Assembly (NCBI GenBank): GCA_026196105.1
Contig: JAPHRK010000009.1
Location: forward strand, 108,679 to 172,678
Source: Rhodospirillales bacterium
GTDB taxonomy: Bacteria; Pseudomonadota; Alphaproteobacteria; Rhodospirillales; JAPHRK01
Length of the DNA stretch: 64,000 nucleotides
Reading direction: 5' to 3'
The position numbers and the translations under genes are program-made. The notes below the pieces were generated by a model. The model had not been told where the DNA came from. It made no database searches and saw only the letters and a program-made list of their open reading frames with translations. This document shows positions 39,440 through 48,415 of this stretch, piece by piece; the stretch's first letter is position 1, and each line of letters opens with the position of its first letter.

Positions 39440-40657
39440 ATGTTACAAGAAACAATAGGACAAGAACGTCAGATTCAATACCAGAATCTCTTAAACCTGG
39501 TTGGTGATCAACGCCAGGATACAGATGAAGATAAGCCATTGCTCAAGGCATCCCAGATGCGATCAATCATCAATTCACATCGTATGATGCAGGCCTACAG
39601 GGAGGGATCAAGGGTTGCCTATGTCTCGGAACAGTTTCCGTCAGAAATAGCATTTGCCTTTGATATGATCCCTTGGAACCTGGAGTCCATGGCGATCATG
39701 CTTGCCCAATCTGTGGATGTCGACAGGGTTTTTAAACTGACGCAGGAGCATCAACTGTCTAGGGATATATGTTCTTTTTTGCGTGGACCTTACGGGATGA
39801 TGATGGAAAATTGTTATCCGACCCCGGACTTCGTACTGACCAATACCCAACCTTGCGAAGGGTTGTCGAAGGTCGGGTTAATATCTGGAAAGGGATACAA
39901 GGCTCCCGTTTTAGCCTTACATGCGCCTAACAGTATTGATGAGGACTCTCTGAGTTATCTTGTCAAACAAATGGAACATATGATGTCCCGGATGGAAGAA
40001 GACCTTGGGATTGAAGTTGGTCCCGACTCTCTGAAATCCGTCGTCGAGTACTCAAATCAGGCGAGAGAATATTATAATAAAACGGTGCAACTCTTGCGAT
40101 CCAACAGTCTTCCAGACGTATCGCGGGAACTGCAGGAGATATTTGGGATGAACTACTTCGGAGTGAAGGAAAATGCCCGAATTTGTAAGGTTTTATATGA
40201 AGAAGCCATGCAATTAGCTGGCAAAGAAACCAGCAAGAGAAAACGCGTCTTGTGGATAGGCCAGGTGCCGGAAGAGTCCCATGAAATACTTCAGCATATG
40301 AGGGAGGTCGTCGATATCGTCTATTGGGCTCCGCTCTGGGATGCAAACATGATGATGCTTGATGAAAAAGACCCCCTCAAGAGTATTGCAGAAAGAGCAA
40401 TACTCTATCATTGGGATGCTGAAAGAACAAAAGTAGAGACGTCGCAAATATGTGAAGACCATGAAATTGATGGGTTCCTGATTGCCAACGTGTGGGGATG
40501 CAGGAACGTGATGGGTATCAGCCAGGTGCTCAGGGATATTGCGAATAGCAAGAAGCTAAAACATCTGACGATCAGCATCGATCTCGTTGACCGCAACAAT
40601 TATGCGTTCAACCAAGTTAAAAACCGAGTTGATGCTTTCCTAGAACTCTTACAATAG
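39440..40657 (+). CDS. 2-hydroxyacyl-CoA dehydratase / benzoyl-CoA reductase-type Fe-S subunit, subunit 2 (divergent)
   Basis: Cys pattern SRDICSFLRGPYG, NTQPCEGLSKV, NVWGCRNVMG; C-terminal DRNNYAFNQVKNRVDAFLELL. Confidence 0.88.
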   Translation: MLQETIGQERQIQYQNLLNLVGDQRQDTDEDKPLLKASQMRSIINSHRMMQAYREGSRVAYVSEQFPSEIAFAFDMIPWNLESMAIMLAQSVDVDRVFKLTQEHQLSRDICSFLRGPYGMMMENCYPTPDFVLTNTQPCEGLSKVGLISGKGYKAPVLALHAPNSIDEDSLSYLVKQMEHMMSRMEEDLGIEVGPDSLKSVVEYSNQAREYYNKTVQLLRSNSLPDVSRELQEIFGMNYFGVKENARICKVLYEEAMQLAGKETSKRKRVLWIGQVPEESHEILQHMREVVDIVYWAPLWDANMMMLDEKDPLKSIAERAILYHWDAERTKVETSQICEDHEIDGFLIANVWGCRNVMGISQVLRDIANSKKLKHLTISIDLVDRNNYAFNQVKNRVDAFLELLQ

Positions 40658-40677
40658 ATAATTGGTAGGACGTAAAA

Positions 40678-41451
40678 ATGATTACTGCAGGCATAGATAT
40701 TGGGTCTCTTTCCACAAAGTGCGCCCTCATGGATGAAGACCAGAAAGTTATTGGGTTTGATGTGGTTCTGACTGGTGGAAACAACAAGGCAGCTACAGAG
40801 GAAGTGTATAAAAAAGCTCTCGCTAATGCGAAGTTAAAGCGCAGCGATGTTGGGTATGTTGTTACCACCGGTTATGGGAGGGAGAACATACCATTTGCGG
40901 ATAAACATGTTTCGGAGATTACCTGCCATGCTTTGGGTATGCATATAACAAATCCGGAGATCAGGACCATCTTGGAAATTGGAGGTCAGGATAGTAAGGC
41001 CATTCGGGTCAATGAGGATGGACACGTCGACAACTTCCATATGAACGATAAATGCGCCGCAGGTTGCGGAAGGTTTCTTGAAGTCACGGCCAGGGCTATG
41101 GGTGTGGAGCTTGGTGAGCTTGGGGGGATTTCGGAAAAATCTGAAAATACTGTAAAAATTAGTAGCACCTGTACGGTTTTTGCAGAAACGGAGATTGTAT
41201 CTCTTGTTGCTGTTGGGACGGCAATCCCCGATATTGTTAAAGGTGTTCATAATTCTATCGCGACGCGGGCGACCTCGCTTCTTCGGGCCGTAGGGCTCAG
41301 CGGTCCTTTAGGAATGAGCGGGGGAGTTGCCTTGAATTCAGGCGTTGTGAAATCGGTGGAAGAGGCTTTGGGAAAGGAGGTCTATATAGTGGAAAACCCA
41401 CAAGTCAGAGGGGCGATCGGCGCTGCGTCTATTGGTCAGAGATTGGTTTAG
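40678..41451 (+). CDS. ATP-dependent activator of 2-hydroxyacyl-CoA dehydratase/BCR (HgdC/BadF-BadG ASKHA family)
   Basis: AGIDIGSLSTKCALMD, EIGGQDSKAI, NDKCAAGCGRFLEV, ISSTCTVFAETEIVSL (both 4Fe-4S cysteines), MSGGVALNSGVV. Confidence 0.96.
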   Translation: MITAGIDIGSLSTKCALMDEDQKVIGFDVVLTGGNNKAATEEVYKKALANAKLKRSDVGYVVTTGYGRENIPFADKHVSEITCHALGMHITNPEIRTILEIGGQDSKAIRVNEDGHVDNFHMNDKCAAGCGRFLEVTARAMGVELGELGGISEKSENTVKISSTCTVFAETEIVSLVAVGTAIPDIVKGVHNSIATRATSLLRAVGLSGPLGMSGGVALNSGVVKSVEEALGKEVYIVENPQVRGAIGAASIGQRLV

Positions 41452-41515
41452 GTGCTGATATTATTGGAAATCTCTCCCTTAATGGTTGCAGTGGTCAAAT
41501 TGAAAAATTGGTTTA

Positions 41516-42190
41516 ATGATCGAAGGCATTCTCCCTGAAGAAGTCGTCTCCATACATAAATATGGAGACGATACCAGTGCTGTTTTGCTTCCCGAAGAGG
41601 CGGCGCTAATAAATAAGGCTATTGATAGCAGGAAAAGGGAGTTCGCAACGGGGCGAGCCTGCGCTCGCAAGGCTCTACGTAATTTGGGGCTACCTTCAAC
41701 GCCTATCCTTCAAGGCCCCAAACGAGAACCGCTCTGGCCGCCGGGTGTGGTTGGCAGTATCACCCACTGCGAGGGGTACTGCGCTGCCGCCGTTGCTAGA
41801 CGACAGGATATATTGGCCGTAGCAATAGATGCCGAACCCCATGATGCTTTGCCTCCGGGGGTGCTTGACAGGGTGTGTCAAGAGGAGGAGCAGGTTTGGA
41901 TGACGAATGCGCCCGAAGGTATCCATTGGGACAGGCTTATCTTCAGTGCAAAAGAGAGCGTCTATAAGGCATGGTTTCCCCTTACGGGACGTTGGCTCGG
42001 CTTTGAAGATGTATTGGTGAGTTTTGAGTTGGTCACAATGACTTTTCACGCTCGCCTGCTCGTTACCCCGCGAAGAGTTGCCAACCAAGATTTGTGTGCG
42101 TTTAACGGACATTATCTTGTCCGCAATGGCTTGGTTGTAACCGCGATAACTCTGCCACAGCAGGGCTTGTTAGAGGAAAACCGACTTTGA
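41516..42190 (+). CDS. Sfp/EntD-type 4'-phosphopantetheinyl transferase
   Basis: GSITHCEGYCAAAVA, LAVAIDAEP, FSAKESVYKAWFPLTG. Confidence 0.93.
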   Translation: MIEGILPEEVVSIHKYGDDTSAVLLPEEAALINKAIDSRKREFATGRACARKALRNLGLPSTPILQGPKREPLWPPGVVGSITHCEGYCAAAVARRQDILAVAIDAEPHDALPPGVLDRVCQEEEQVWMTNAPEGIHWDRLIFSAKESVYKAWFPLTGRWLGFEDVLVSFELVTMTFHARLLVTPRRVANQDLCAFNGHYLVRNGLVVTAITLPQQGLLEENRL

Positions 42191-42214
42191 CCACAATGAA
42201 AAAAGACAACCCCC

Positions 42215-42455
42215 TTTCGTTATTCCAAAACCTCATCTGAAATTATTCGCCTTACTGTAATGATGTACATCAGATCTCCTATTTCGTTGCGCAATGTTGA
42301 AGACCTTTTTCACGAGTGAGGCACCGATGTCAGCTATGAATCAGCCTGGTTTTAGTGGAACAGGTTTGGGCTGATGTTTTCTTCAGAAATAAGGGAAAAT
42401 ATGATCAATCAAGCCAAAGTATGGTTGAACTGGCTAGTGGCACCTGGATGAAGTA
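42215..42455 (+). pseudogene. Fragment of an IS6-like transposase
   Basis: Conceptual translation SEIIRLTVMMYIRSPISLRNVEDLFHE*GTDVSYESAWF*WNRFGLMFSSEIR..., then +frame WHLDEV; in-frame stops and frameshift. Confidence 0.78.
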
Positions 42456-42489
42456 CAGCCTATGTGTGCAGGCCAGACACGAGAAGGAA

Positions 42490-42579
42490 TGGCGGAGAGA
42501 GAGGGATTCGAACCCTCGGTACGCGTTAACGCACACACGCTTTCCAAGCGTGCGCCTTAAGCCACTCGGCCATCTCTCC
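42490..42579 (-). tRNA. tRNA-Ser(GGA), encoded CCA
   Basis: Reverse complement GGAGAGATGGCCGAGTGGCTTAAGGCGCACGCTTGGAAAGCGTG...GGTTCGAATCCCTCTCTCTCCGCCA; long variable arm; 7-bp acceptor stem. Confidence 0.95.
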
Positions 42580-42676
42580 GCATTTTGTCCTTGTTAGGAG
42601 CGCTATTGCACTCTGAAGGAGGCGGGAACCTAACGGATGTTCTTGGGTTTTTCAAGGATAGAAAAGAAACTTCGTT

Positions 42677-43591
42677 TCATTCACCGAGTTCGGCTCGTTC
42701 GCCTTCTGTAACAACCCCTTCTTTGCCGTAAAAATAGCCGTTAGAAAAGGGCATGTCGTCAGATTGCTCACTGATAATGTCTTCTGTTTCAGCAATGCCC
42801 GATTTGCCATCCAAAAGGTCACGGTAGGCTTGGGCAATCTTGACCATGTCACCGCTATGGGGGGAGAGGCGAAAGTGGGAGACGCCCATCTTTGCCATGG
42901 CTTCCATTTCAGCGCTTAAGTTGCAGTAGGTATAAGACATGGTTTGCACCCCGTTAACCGCCAAGAAGGGCTCACCGTCCAGGGTGTCGAGGTCGAGGCC
43001 ATCAGGGTCACGGTCACAGACGAATTGACAGTTATCCTTAGAAAGTTGATGAGTGCGCGCATGGTAACAGCGAGCCGAAATCGCCAAGGGCAAGCGACCA
43101 TAAATCTGGACTTCTAACTCTGCCGATGTGGATTTCGCCAGGGCTTCAATCGATTTGCTTTCAAGCTCAACGGGTAAGGTGATCCGTGTGGCACCCTTGC
43201 GTGTTAGGTAAGCAAGCGTTCCCTCGTTATAGACATTAATAAAGGGGCCAATGGCGTGGGGGCGGCCTTCAAGCAAGGCGGCTGCGGAGATATCGTTGGC
43301 CTCCACCATGTAGCCTTCAGCTTCAGCAATTTCGCGAACAGACTCCATTTCCCGCTTGGTCATGATCAAGGCCAATGTGGAGAGAATAACTTCTTTCCCG
43401 GCGGCTTCTAAACGCTCAATGATATCGGGGATATATTGGGCATAAAAAGGTGAGCGTTTGGAGCAAACCACTTCACCTAAATAAACTGAATCAACTGGAG
43501 CCTCGTCTGCCATACGGAAATAGAAATCCCGCCACGTCTCTGCTTTCCAGTTGAACAGATTAGGGCCGAGGGTAAGCTTGGAAGTCTTCAT
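42677..43591 (-). CDS. ubiV: O2-independent ubiquinone biosynthesis protein UbiV (U32 family)
   Basis: LTLGPNLFNWKAETWRDFYFRMADEAPVDSVYLGEVVCSKR; next to ubiU/ubiT. Confidence 0.92.
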   Translation of the reverse strand: MKTSKLTLGPNLFNWKAETWRDFYFRMADEAPVDSVYLGEVVCSKRSPFYAQYIPDIIERLEAAGKEVILSTLALIMTKREMESVREIAEAEGYMVEANDISAAALLEGRPHAIGPFINVYNEGTLAYLTRKGATRITLPVELESKSIEALAKSTSAELEVQIYGRLPLAISARCYHARTHQLSKDNCQFVCDRDPDGLDLDTLDGEPFLAVNGVQTMSYTYCNLSAEMEAMAKMGVSHFRLSPHSGDMVKIAQAYRDLLDGKSGIAETEDIISEQSDDMPFSNGYFYGKEGVVTEGERAELGE

Positions 43592-43599
43592 AAAATTCT

Positions 43600-44589
43600 C
43601 TATCGCCAGGTTTTTTCGTAGGCACCGGAGGTCTTCTGCTGGCCTTCGGTAATGCTATCTAGATTTAGCTGCGGGATTGGCAATCCTTCGGCGGCTGCGT
43701 CCACGGCTTTGCGGAAGGCACTCACCACCTGAGCGATATAAGCCCTGCCCCTTTGCCGACCTTCGATCTTGAGTGCCGTCACACCAGCTTCCATCAATTC
43801 AGGGAGCATGGCCGCTGCATTAAGGCTAGTCGGTTCTTCAAACAAGTAAGAAGCCCGGCCCTCTGTGACAAAACGTCCTTTACATAAAGTTGGGTAACCT
43901 GCTTTTTCGTCTGGAGCAAAAGCGTTGATGGTGAAATCGCCGAGGCGAGAGACCATACGGTCCCCTTCGTCTTCATAGCGCACATGACTGGCGGGTGAAC
44001 ATACCCCGGTCATATTGGGGGATTCTCCGGTGGCATAGGACGATAAGGCACAACGGCCTTCAGCCATGACACAAAGGCCGCCAAAGACGAAGACTTCGGT
44101 TTCAACATCAATTTCTTTATTAAGAGCGGAGATTTCTGGCAAGGTCAATACGCGAGGCAGGACCACGCGCTGCACGCCGAAGGCTTCACGATAAAATTTT
44201 ATCGCTTCAGGGTTTGAGGCTGATGCTTGAACGGAGAGATGACGTCGTAAATCTGGATGGGTTTGGGCTGCGTAATCTGCTAGGCCAATATCTGCTAAAA
44301 TGACCGCATCAACTCCGATTTTAGCTGCGTCATCGACGGCTTTTTTCCAGGGCTCAGGATTGCCCGCTTCTGGGAAAGTATTAATTGCCACATAAACTTC
44401 AGCGTCGTTAGCGTGGGCGTATTCTAAACCTTCGGCTAGTTCTTTACGGTTAAAGTTAAGCCCGGGGAAATTACGGGCGTTGGTTTCATCCCGAAACCCC
44501 AGATAAACCACATCGGCACCCGCATCAACGGCAGCATGAAGCGAGGCAGGGGTTCCTGCCGGGCAGACTAGTTCAAGTTTGTTTGTCAA
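43600..44589 (-). CDS. ubiU: O2-independent ubiquinone biosynthesis protein UbiU (U32 family)
   Basis: ELVCPAGTPASLHAAVDAGADVVYLGFRDETNARNFPGLNF. Confidence 0.93.
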   Translation of the reverse strand: MTNKLELVCPAGTPASLHAAVDAGADVVYLGFRDETNARNFPGLNFNRKELAEGLEYAHANDAEVYVAINTFPEAGNPEPWKKAVDDAAKIGVDAVILADIGLADYAAQTHPDLRRHLSVQASASNPEAIKFYREAFGVQRVVLPRVLTLPEISALNKEIDVETEVFVFGGLCVMAEGRCALSSYATGESPNMTGVCSPASHVRYEDEGDRMVSRLGDFTINAFAPDEKAGYPTLCKGRFVTEGRASYLFEEPTSLNAAAMLPELMEAGVTALKIEGRQRGRAYIAQVVSAFRKAVDAAAEGLPIPQLNLDSITEGQQKTSGAYEKTWR

Positions 44590-45260
44590 TTCTCTCTCAC
44601 TCTTTTGCGGCGGCTTTGACGGGAGATGCCGTCAACTTTTTCATTCAGTTTTTTCAGTTTTGCAGCTTGAATTTCACTTTGGCGCAATGCTGGAGAAATG
44701 GCAGCAGCGCGTAGCATCTCTAAATCATTGGCAGCACGGGCCATTAGGCTAATGGCACTTTTGGCAACCCCACCTGCAGGACGGGCAAAGGGACCAAGGA
44801 AGGAAAGAACATCTTCCATTACATTAATTTCAGCACCATCGACGGCATTGCGAAGAGCAACCACGGCTTCCGTATCACCTTCAACGACAAGGTCGCGGGC
44901 AAAAAACAAAGCATCGCCATCAGTCTCTCCTTCAAGCAATTCAATCAGCTTGAGCAAGGGGCCACGAATAGTCGCTGTTGCATTGATGGCTTCTTCCTCT
45001 TCCCCACGCACAGCTTTAAGCTCTGGCATCAAAGGGTCAGGGGTGAGCAAAAACATGAACGGCAAATCGGTAGGGTCGATCAGAAAAACGGGATCATCTA
45101 AGCAAGACAAGCGCTCAAAAACATCGGGGTGGCGGTTGGCGATGGCGTTCATTGCCCCTTTGAGGATGGGTTGCAAAGGAGCCAAGGGCAAAGGCCGTAC
45201 AGCCATGCCTGCAAGGAGAACCGGAGTAAGGGGCGGCGTCATGCTAGAGGTGCGACTCAT
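44586..45260 (-). CDS. ubiT: SCP2-domain protein UbiT
   Basis: SCP2-like region; overlaps ubiU start (ATGA). Confidence 0.82.
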   Translation of the reverse strand: MSRTSSMTPPLTPVLLAGMAVRPLPLAPLQPILKGAMNAIANRHPDVFERLSCLDDPVFLIDPTDLPFMFLLTPDPLMPELKAVRGEEEEAINATATIRGPLLKLIELLEGETDGDALFFARDLVVEGDTEAVVALRNAVDGAEINVMEDVLSFLGPFARPAGGVAKSAISLMARAANDLEMLRAAAISPALRQSEIQAAKLKKLNEKVDGISRQSRRKRVREN

Positions 45261-45391
45261 CGAATCCCTGTCTAAAATAATATTAGGAGAGCCTTCTATA
45301 ACCTAAATGGGCCTTGCAGGGCAATAACTGCGGTCAATTTACATTTGTGGTATTGGTATTCTGGGTTTCTAGTTTGCCTTCATCGACCGAT

Positions 45392-46363
45392 TTAAGAATC
45401 TCTTTTGCAAACAACTTTGACTACCCGAGCTGAACGGATCAGGTTGCGAGCAATTGTTGGATAGTTTTTATCTGTTACCACTTGGGAAGAGGTATATTTT
45501 AAGGTGGTTTCTTGAATCCCAGCTATGGAAAGAATTCTTTTTACATCAGGGACCCGTGTGGTTGAAAAACGACCGCGTCGTGGTGATCCCCCTATCGTTA
45601 TTCCGGCTATATCTTGATTTTCATCCATTAATACGCCACCGCTAATTCCACCCAATTCAGTAAGTGACTGAGGGAGACTGGATACTTCAGCCCACATATC
45701 GACTTCCTGTTTTCCTGACCACCTTCCCTTATGTTTCAGCCATTTCCATCCAAGATGTTTCCCATGGAGAGCACCCGGGTTTCCTTTGGGGAAACCAACG
45801 GTAAATCCATTAATATTTGGATTTGAGTTGGACCTTAAGGAAAGTGGAGTTCGGGCAGGAAGGGGCTTAATAGATTTCAAAATAGCGGCATCTACCCTTC
45901 TGTCTTGAGCAACAATTAAACCTTTTACCGTAATAAATTTACCATTTTTTTTATCAATTAATAAATAGATATCAGAGCAATCTTCCACCACGTGACGGGC
46001 CGTTGCCCAATATTGGGTTGCCTCAATAGCAAAGGCTGTTCCGGAAGACCAAGTTCCCTTATTCTCAGGGTGGTCCATGACCATACTTCCAAGAGGTAGC
46101 CTGTAATTTTCTTGGGTTTGAATAGGTGCAGCATTCGAAGACCCAATATCCCAGTCTTCGGTCTCTTTAAACCACAAGGCTGGAGGTTTTTTTTCAATAA
46201 GTTTTTGATCGCCTTGGGATGGATCTTTCAGAAACCAAAAATCTGAAAAGTCAGCACCCGATACAATGACAACAACTAAATAAAATACTGCGCCAATGGC
46301 ATAACCGCCAATAGTCTCGGCGACTCTTTTTCTTACTGATTTAAAGAATGGCCCAATCTTCAC
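45392..46363 (-). CDS. Membrane-anchored trypsin-like serine protease
   Basis: SGTAFAI, TARHVVEDC, DRRVDAAIL, ELGGISGGVLMDENQDIAGI (His/Asp/Ser triad). Confidence 0.82.
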   Translation of the reverse strand: MKIGPFFKSVRKRVAETIGGYAIGAVFYLVVVIVSGADFSDFWFLKDPSQGDQKLIEKKPPALWFKETEDWDIGSSNAAPIQTQENYRLPLGSMVMDHPENKGTWSSGTAFAIEATQYWATARHVVEDCSDIYLLIDKKNGKFITVKGLIVAQDRRVDAAILKSIKPLPARTPLSLRSNSNPNINGFTVGFPKGNPGALHGKHLGWKWLKHKGRWSGKQEVDMWAEVSSLPQSLTELGGISGGVLMDENQDIAGITIGGSPRRGRFSTTRVPDVKRILSIAGIQETTLKYTSSQVVTDKNYPTIARNLIRSARVVKVVCKRDS

Positions 46364-46773
46364 CCTGCCACCGCCGCGGAATTAATAAATGCGACGGCCA
46401 GCTTGAGTGACCCCAGTGTTACGGCTGCAGGGATTTCATCATTTTCAATACGCTCGGGAAGTTTTCTAAGGAGCATATCTGTAATTCGGTAGGTGACTAA
46501 CTGAATTAGGATAGCCACAAATCCGTATATAATAATATCGAACACATTGACGCTGCCAATCATTGAGGCAGCGAGTGTCATCCCCAGACCCAAAACGATA
46601 GCTCCAAATGAAATTGCGGCTGAGGTGTTGCCGGATTTGATGAGTTTTATTTCATGATAAGGTGTAATAGCAATATAGATCGCTAGACCAACAACGAGCA
46701 TTGCGACTGTGACCGAGAAGTGGAGGAGCATATATGGAGCCCCGGATATTAAACTCTGTATGACGGCTTCCAT
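46360..46773 (-). CDS. DUF350-like membrane protein
   Basis: Four-TM protein with ISFGAIVLGLGMTLAASM; overlaps protease start. Confidence 0.75.
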   Translation of the reverse strand: MEAVIQSLISGAPYMLLHFSVTVAMLVVGLAIYIAITPYHEIKLIKSGNTSAAISFGAIVLGLGMTLAASMIGSVNVFDIIIYGFVAILIQLVTYRITDMLLRKLPERIENDEIPAAVTLGSLKLAVAFINSAAVAG

Positions 46774-46896
46774 TTTGAGCTATTTCTCCTATGTGCATTT
46801 TATAAAATACAACAAGAAATACCAATTTAAGCAAGCTATTATTACGAGAAAACCTTGAACTCCTTTTTTTACTTATGCCGGATTAATAAACGAGAC

Positions 46897-48363
46897 CTAT
46901 GTCCCACAGAAAGTTTCATGAATAATTTCGTCGGGCTTGGGTGGGGTTTCATAGTCTGCGTGTTCTGGTTGGCTCGTGAAGGGCAGAGACAAAATTTTCA
47001 AGAGGCGTTCAAAAGGTTCGTAGTCACCTGTGAGGGCTGCTTGAATCATTTCCTCAATTCGGTGATTGCGAGGGATAAAGATGGGGTTCACAGCTTGCAT
47101 TGTTGCCATACGATCAGCAGTGCTCATTCCCTCTTTAGCTATGCGTATTTTCCAGCTTGCGACCCAATCAAGAAAAGCGGTTGGTTCAGAGAATAATGCA
47201 CTGAGGGTCGTGAAATTATCATTTTCTAAGTCGCTGGTGAGATGACGGAAAAAGAGAGTGAAATCGACCTTATGGGCCGTAAGGAGTTCCAGAGTATCTT
47301 CGATGAACTTGGGGTCATCGTCCTGAGTTGCCATGAAACCAAGTTTCTTCCCAAAGCCTCCGTAATAGTCCTGGCTAAATTGATCATTAAAGGTGCTAAG
47401 AGCTTCTTGAGCTTTCTCAACGGCTTTTTCGTCGTCTTCATCAAGCAGAGGTAATAAAGTTTGGGCAAATTGGGCCAAATTCCATTGCGCAATATTGGGT
47501 TGGTTTCTCCAAGCATAGCGTCCCATGTGATCAATCGAGCTGAAGACCTTGCCAGGATGGAAAGTATCCATAAAGGCGCAAGGGCCGAAGTCGATGGTCT
47601 CTCCAATAACCGAGCAGTTATCCGTATTCATCACGCCATGAATGAACCCAATTTGCATCCATTGAGCTACTAATGAGGCTTGGCGAGCAACAACAGCTTT
47701 GATCAAGGCGAGGTAGGGATTAGTAGCCTTGGATAACTCAGGGTAATGACGACTGATAACATAATCTGAAAGGCGTTTAACGGCGGCTTCATCTTGGCGT
47801 GCATAATGGTACTGAAAGGTGCCGACGCGGATATGGCTTTGGGCCACTCGGGTAAGGATTGCGCCAGGTTCAACTGAGTCACGGAGAACATTCTCCCCCG
47901 TCGTCACAGCTGCAAGAGCCCGAGTTGTTGGCAAACCCAGAGCTGCCATGGCTTCACTGACAACATACTCCCTAAGTACAGGGCCAAGGGCCGCGCGACC
48001 ATCGCCGGAGCGGGAGAAAGGCGTGCGTCCTGAGCCCTTAAGCTGAATATCCCGCCTTATGCCATCATGCCCAATAGCTTCTCCTAACAGAATAGCCCGA
48101 CCATCACCCAATTGGGGAACCCAGTTGCCAAATTGGTGCCCACCGTAGGCCATGGCAAGAGGGGCAGCTCCATCAGGAACTTGAACCCCCGCAAGAATAT
48201 TGATGCCTTCAGGGGTTAAAAGTGAGTCAGCCTCAATTCCCATAAGCTTTGCCAGTTCAGGATTAATCCTGATGAGTTTTGGAGCCATGACGGGTTGGGG
48301 GGGAAGCTTGGCGTAAAACTGCTCAGGCAATTGGGCGAAGGTGTTTTCAAAAGGAATAATCAT
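46897..48363 (-). CDS. selO: Protein adenylyltransferase SelO
   Basis: MAYGGHQFGNWVPQLGDGRAILLGE, IQLKGSGRTPFSRSGDGRAALGPVLREY, C-terminal TFCGT. Confidence 0.95.
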   Translation of the reverse strand: MIIPFENTFAQLPEQFYAKLPPQPVMAPKLIRINPELAKLMGIEADSLLTPEGINILAGVQVPDGAAPLAMAYGGHQFGNWVPQLGDGRAILLGEAIGHDGIRRDIQLKGSGRTPFSRSGDGRAALGPVLREYVVSEAMAALGLPTTRALAAVTTGENVLRDSVEPGAILTRVAQSHIRVGTFQYHYARQDEAAVKRLSDYVISRHYPELSKATNPYLALIKAVVARQASLVAQWMQIGFIHGVMNTDNCSVIGETIDFGPCAFMDTFHPGKVFSSIDHMGRYAWRNQPNIAQWNLAQFAQTLLPLLDEDDEKAVEKAQEALSTFNDQFSQDYYGGFGKKLGFMATQDDDPKFIEDTLELLTAHKVDFTLFFRHLTSDLENDNFTTLSALFSEPTAFLDWVASWKIRIAKEGMSTADRMATMQAVNPIFIPRNHRIEEMIQAALTGDYEPFERLLKILSLPFTSQPEHADYETPPKPDEIIHETFCGT

Positions 48364-48415
48364 AAGGCTTATTTAACCATAATTATCCTGTTTTCAAGGC
48401 ATTACCCAATAGTTT

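Noticed and set aside
38300-41451. Idea that the Hgd-like set is a separate amino acid fermentation or benzoate degradation cluster
   Set aside because: No CoA-transferase, ferredoxin, aromatic-CoA ligase or ring-opening genes nearby; the ATGA overlap with the NRPS argues for a shared pathway, though not conclusively.
42355-42597. 80-aa plus-strand ORF ending RERDSNPRYALTHTRFPSVRLKPLGHLSAFCPC
   Set aside because: It reads across the antisense of tRNA-Ser; the RDSNPR-type peptide is a familiar artefact of tRNA-Ser genes.
44698-45306. 202-aa plus-strand ORF opposite ubiT
   Set aside because: Antisense shadow ORF; low-complexity Ser/Arg/Lys composition.
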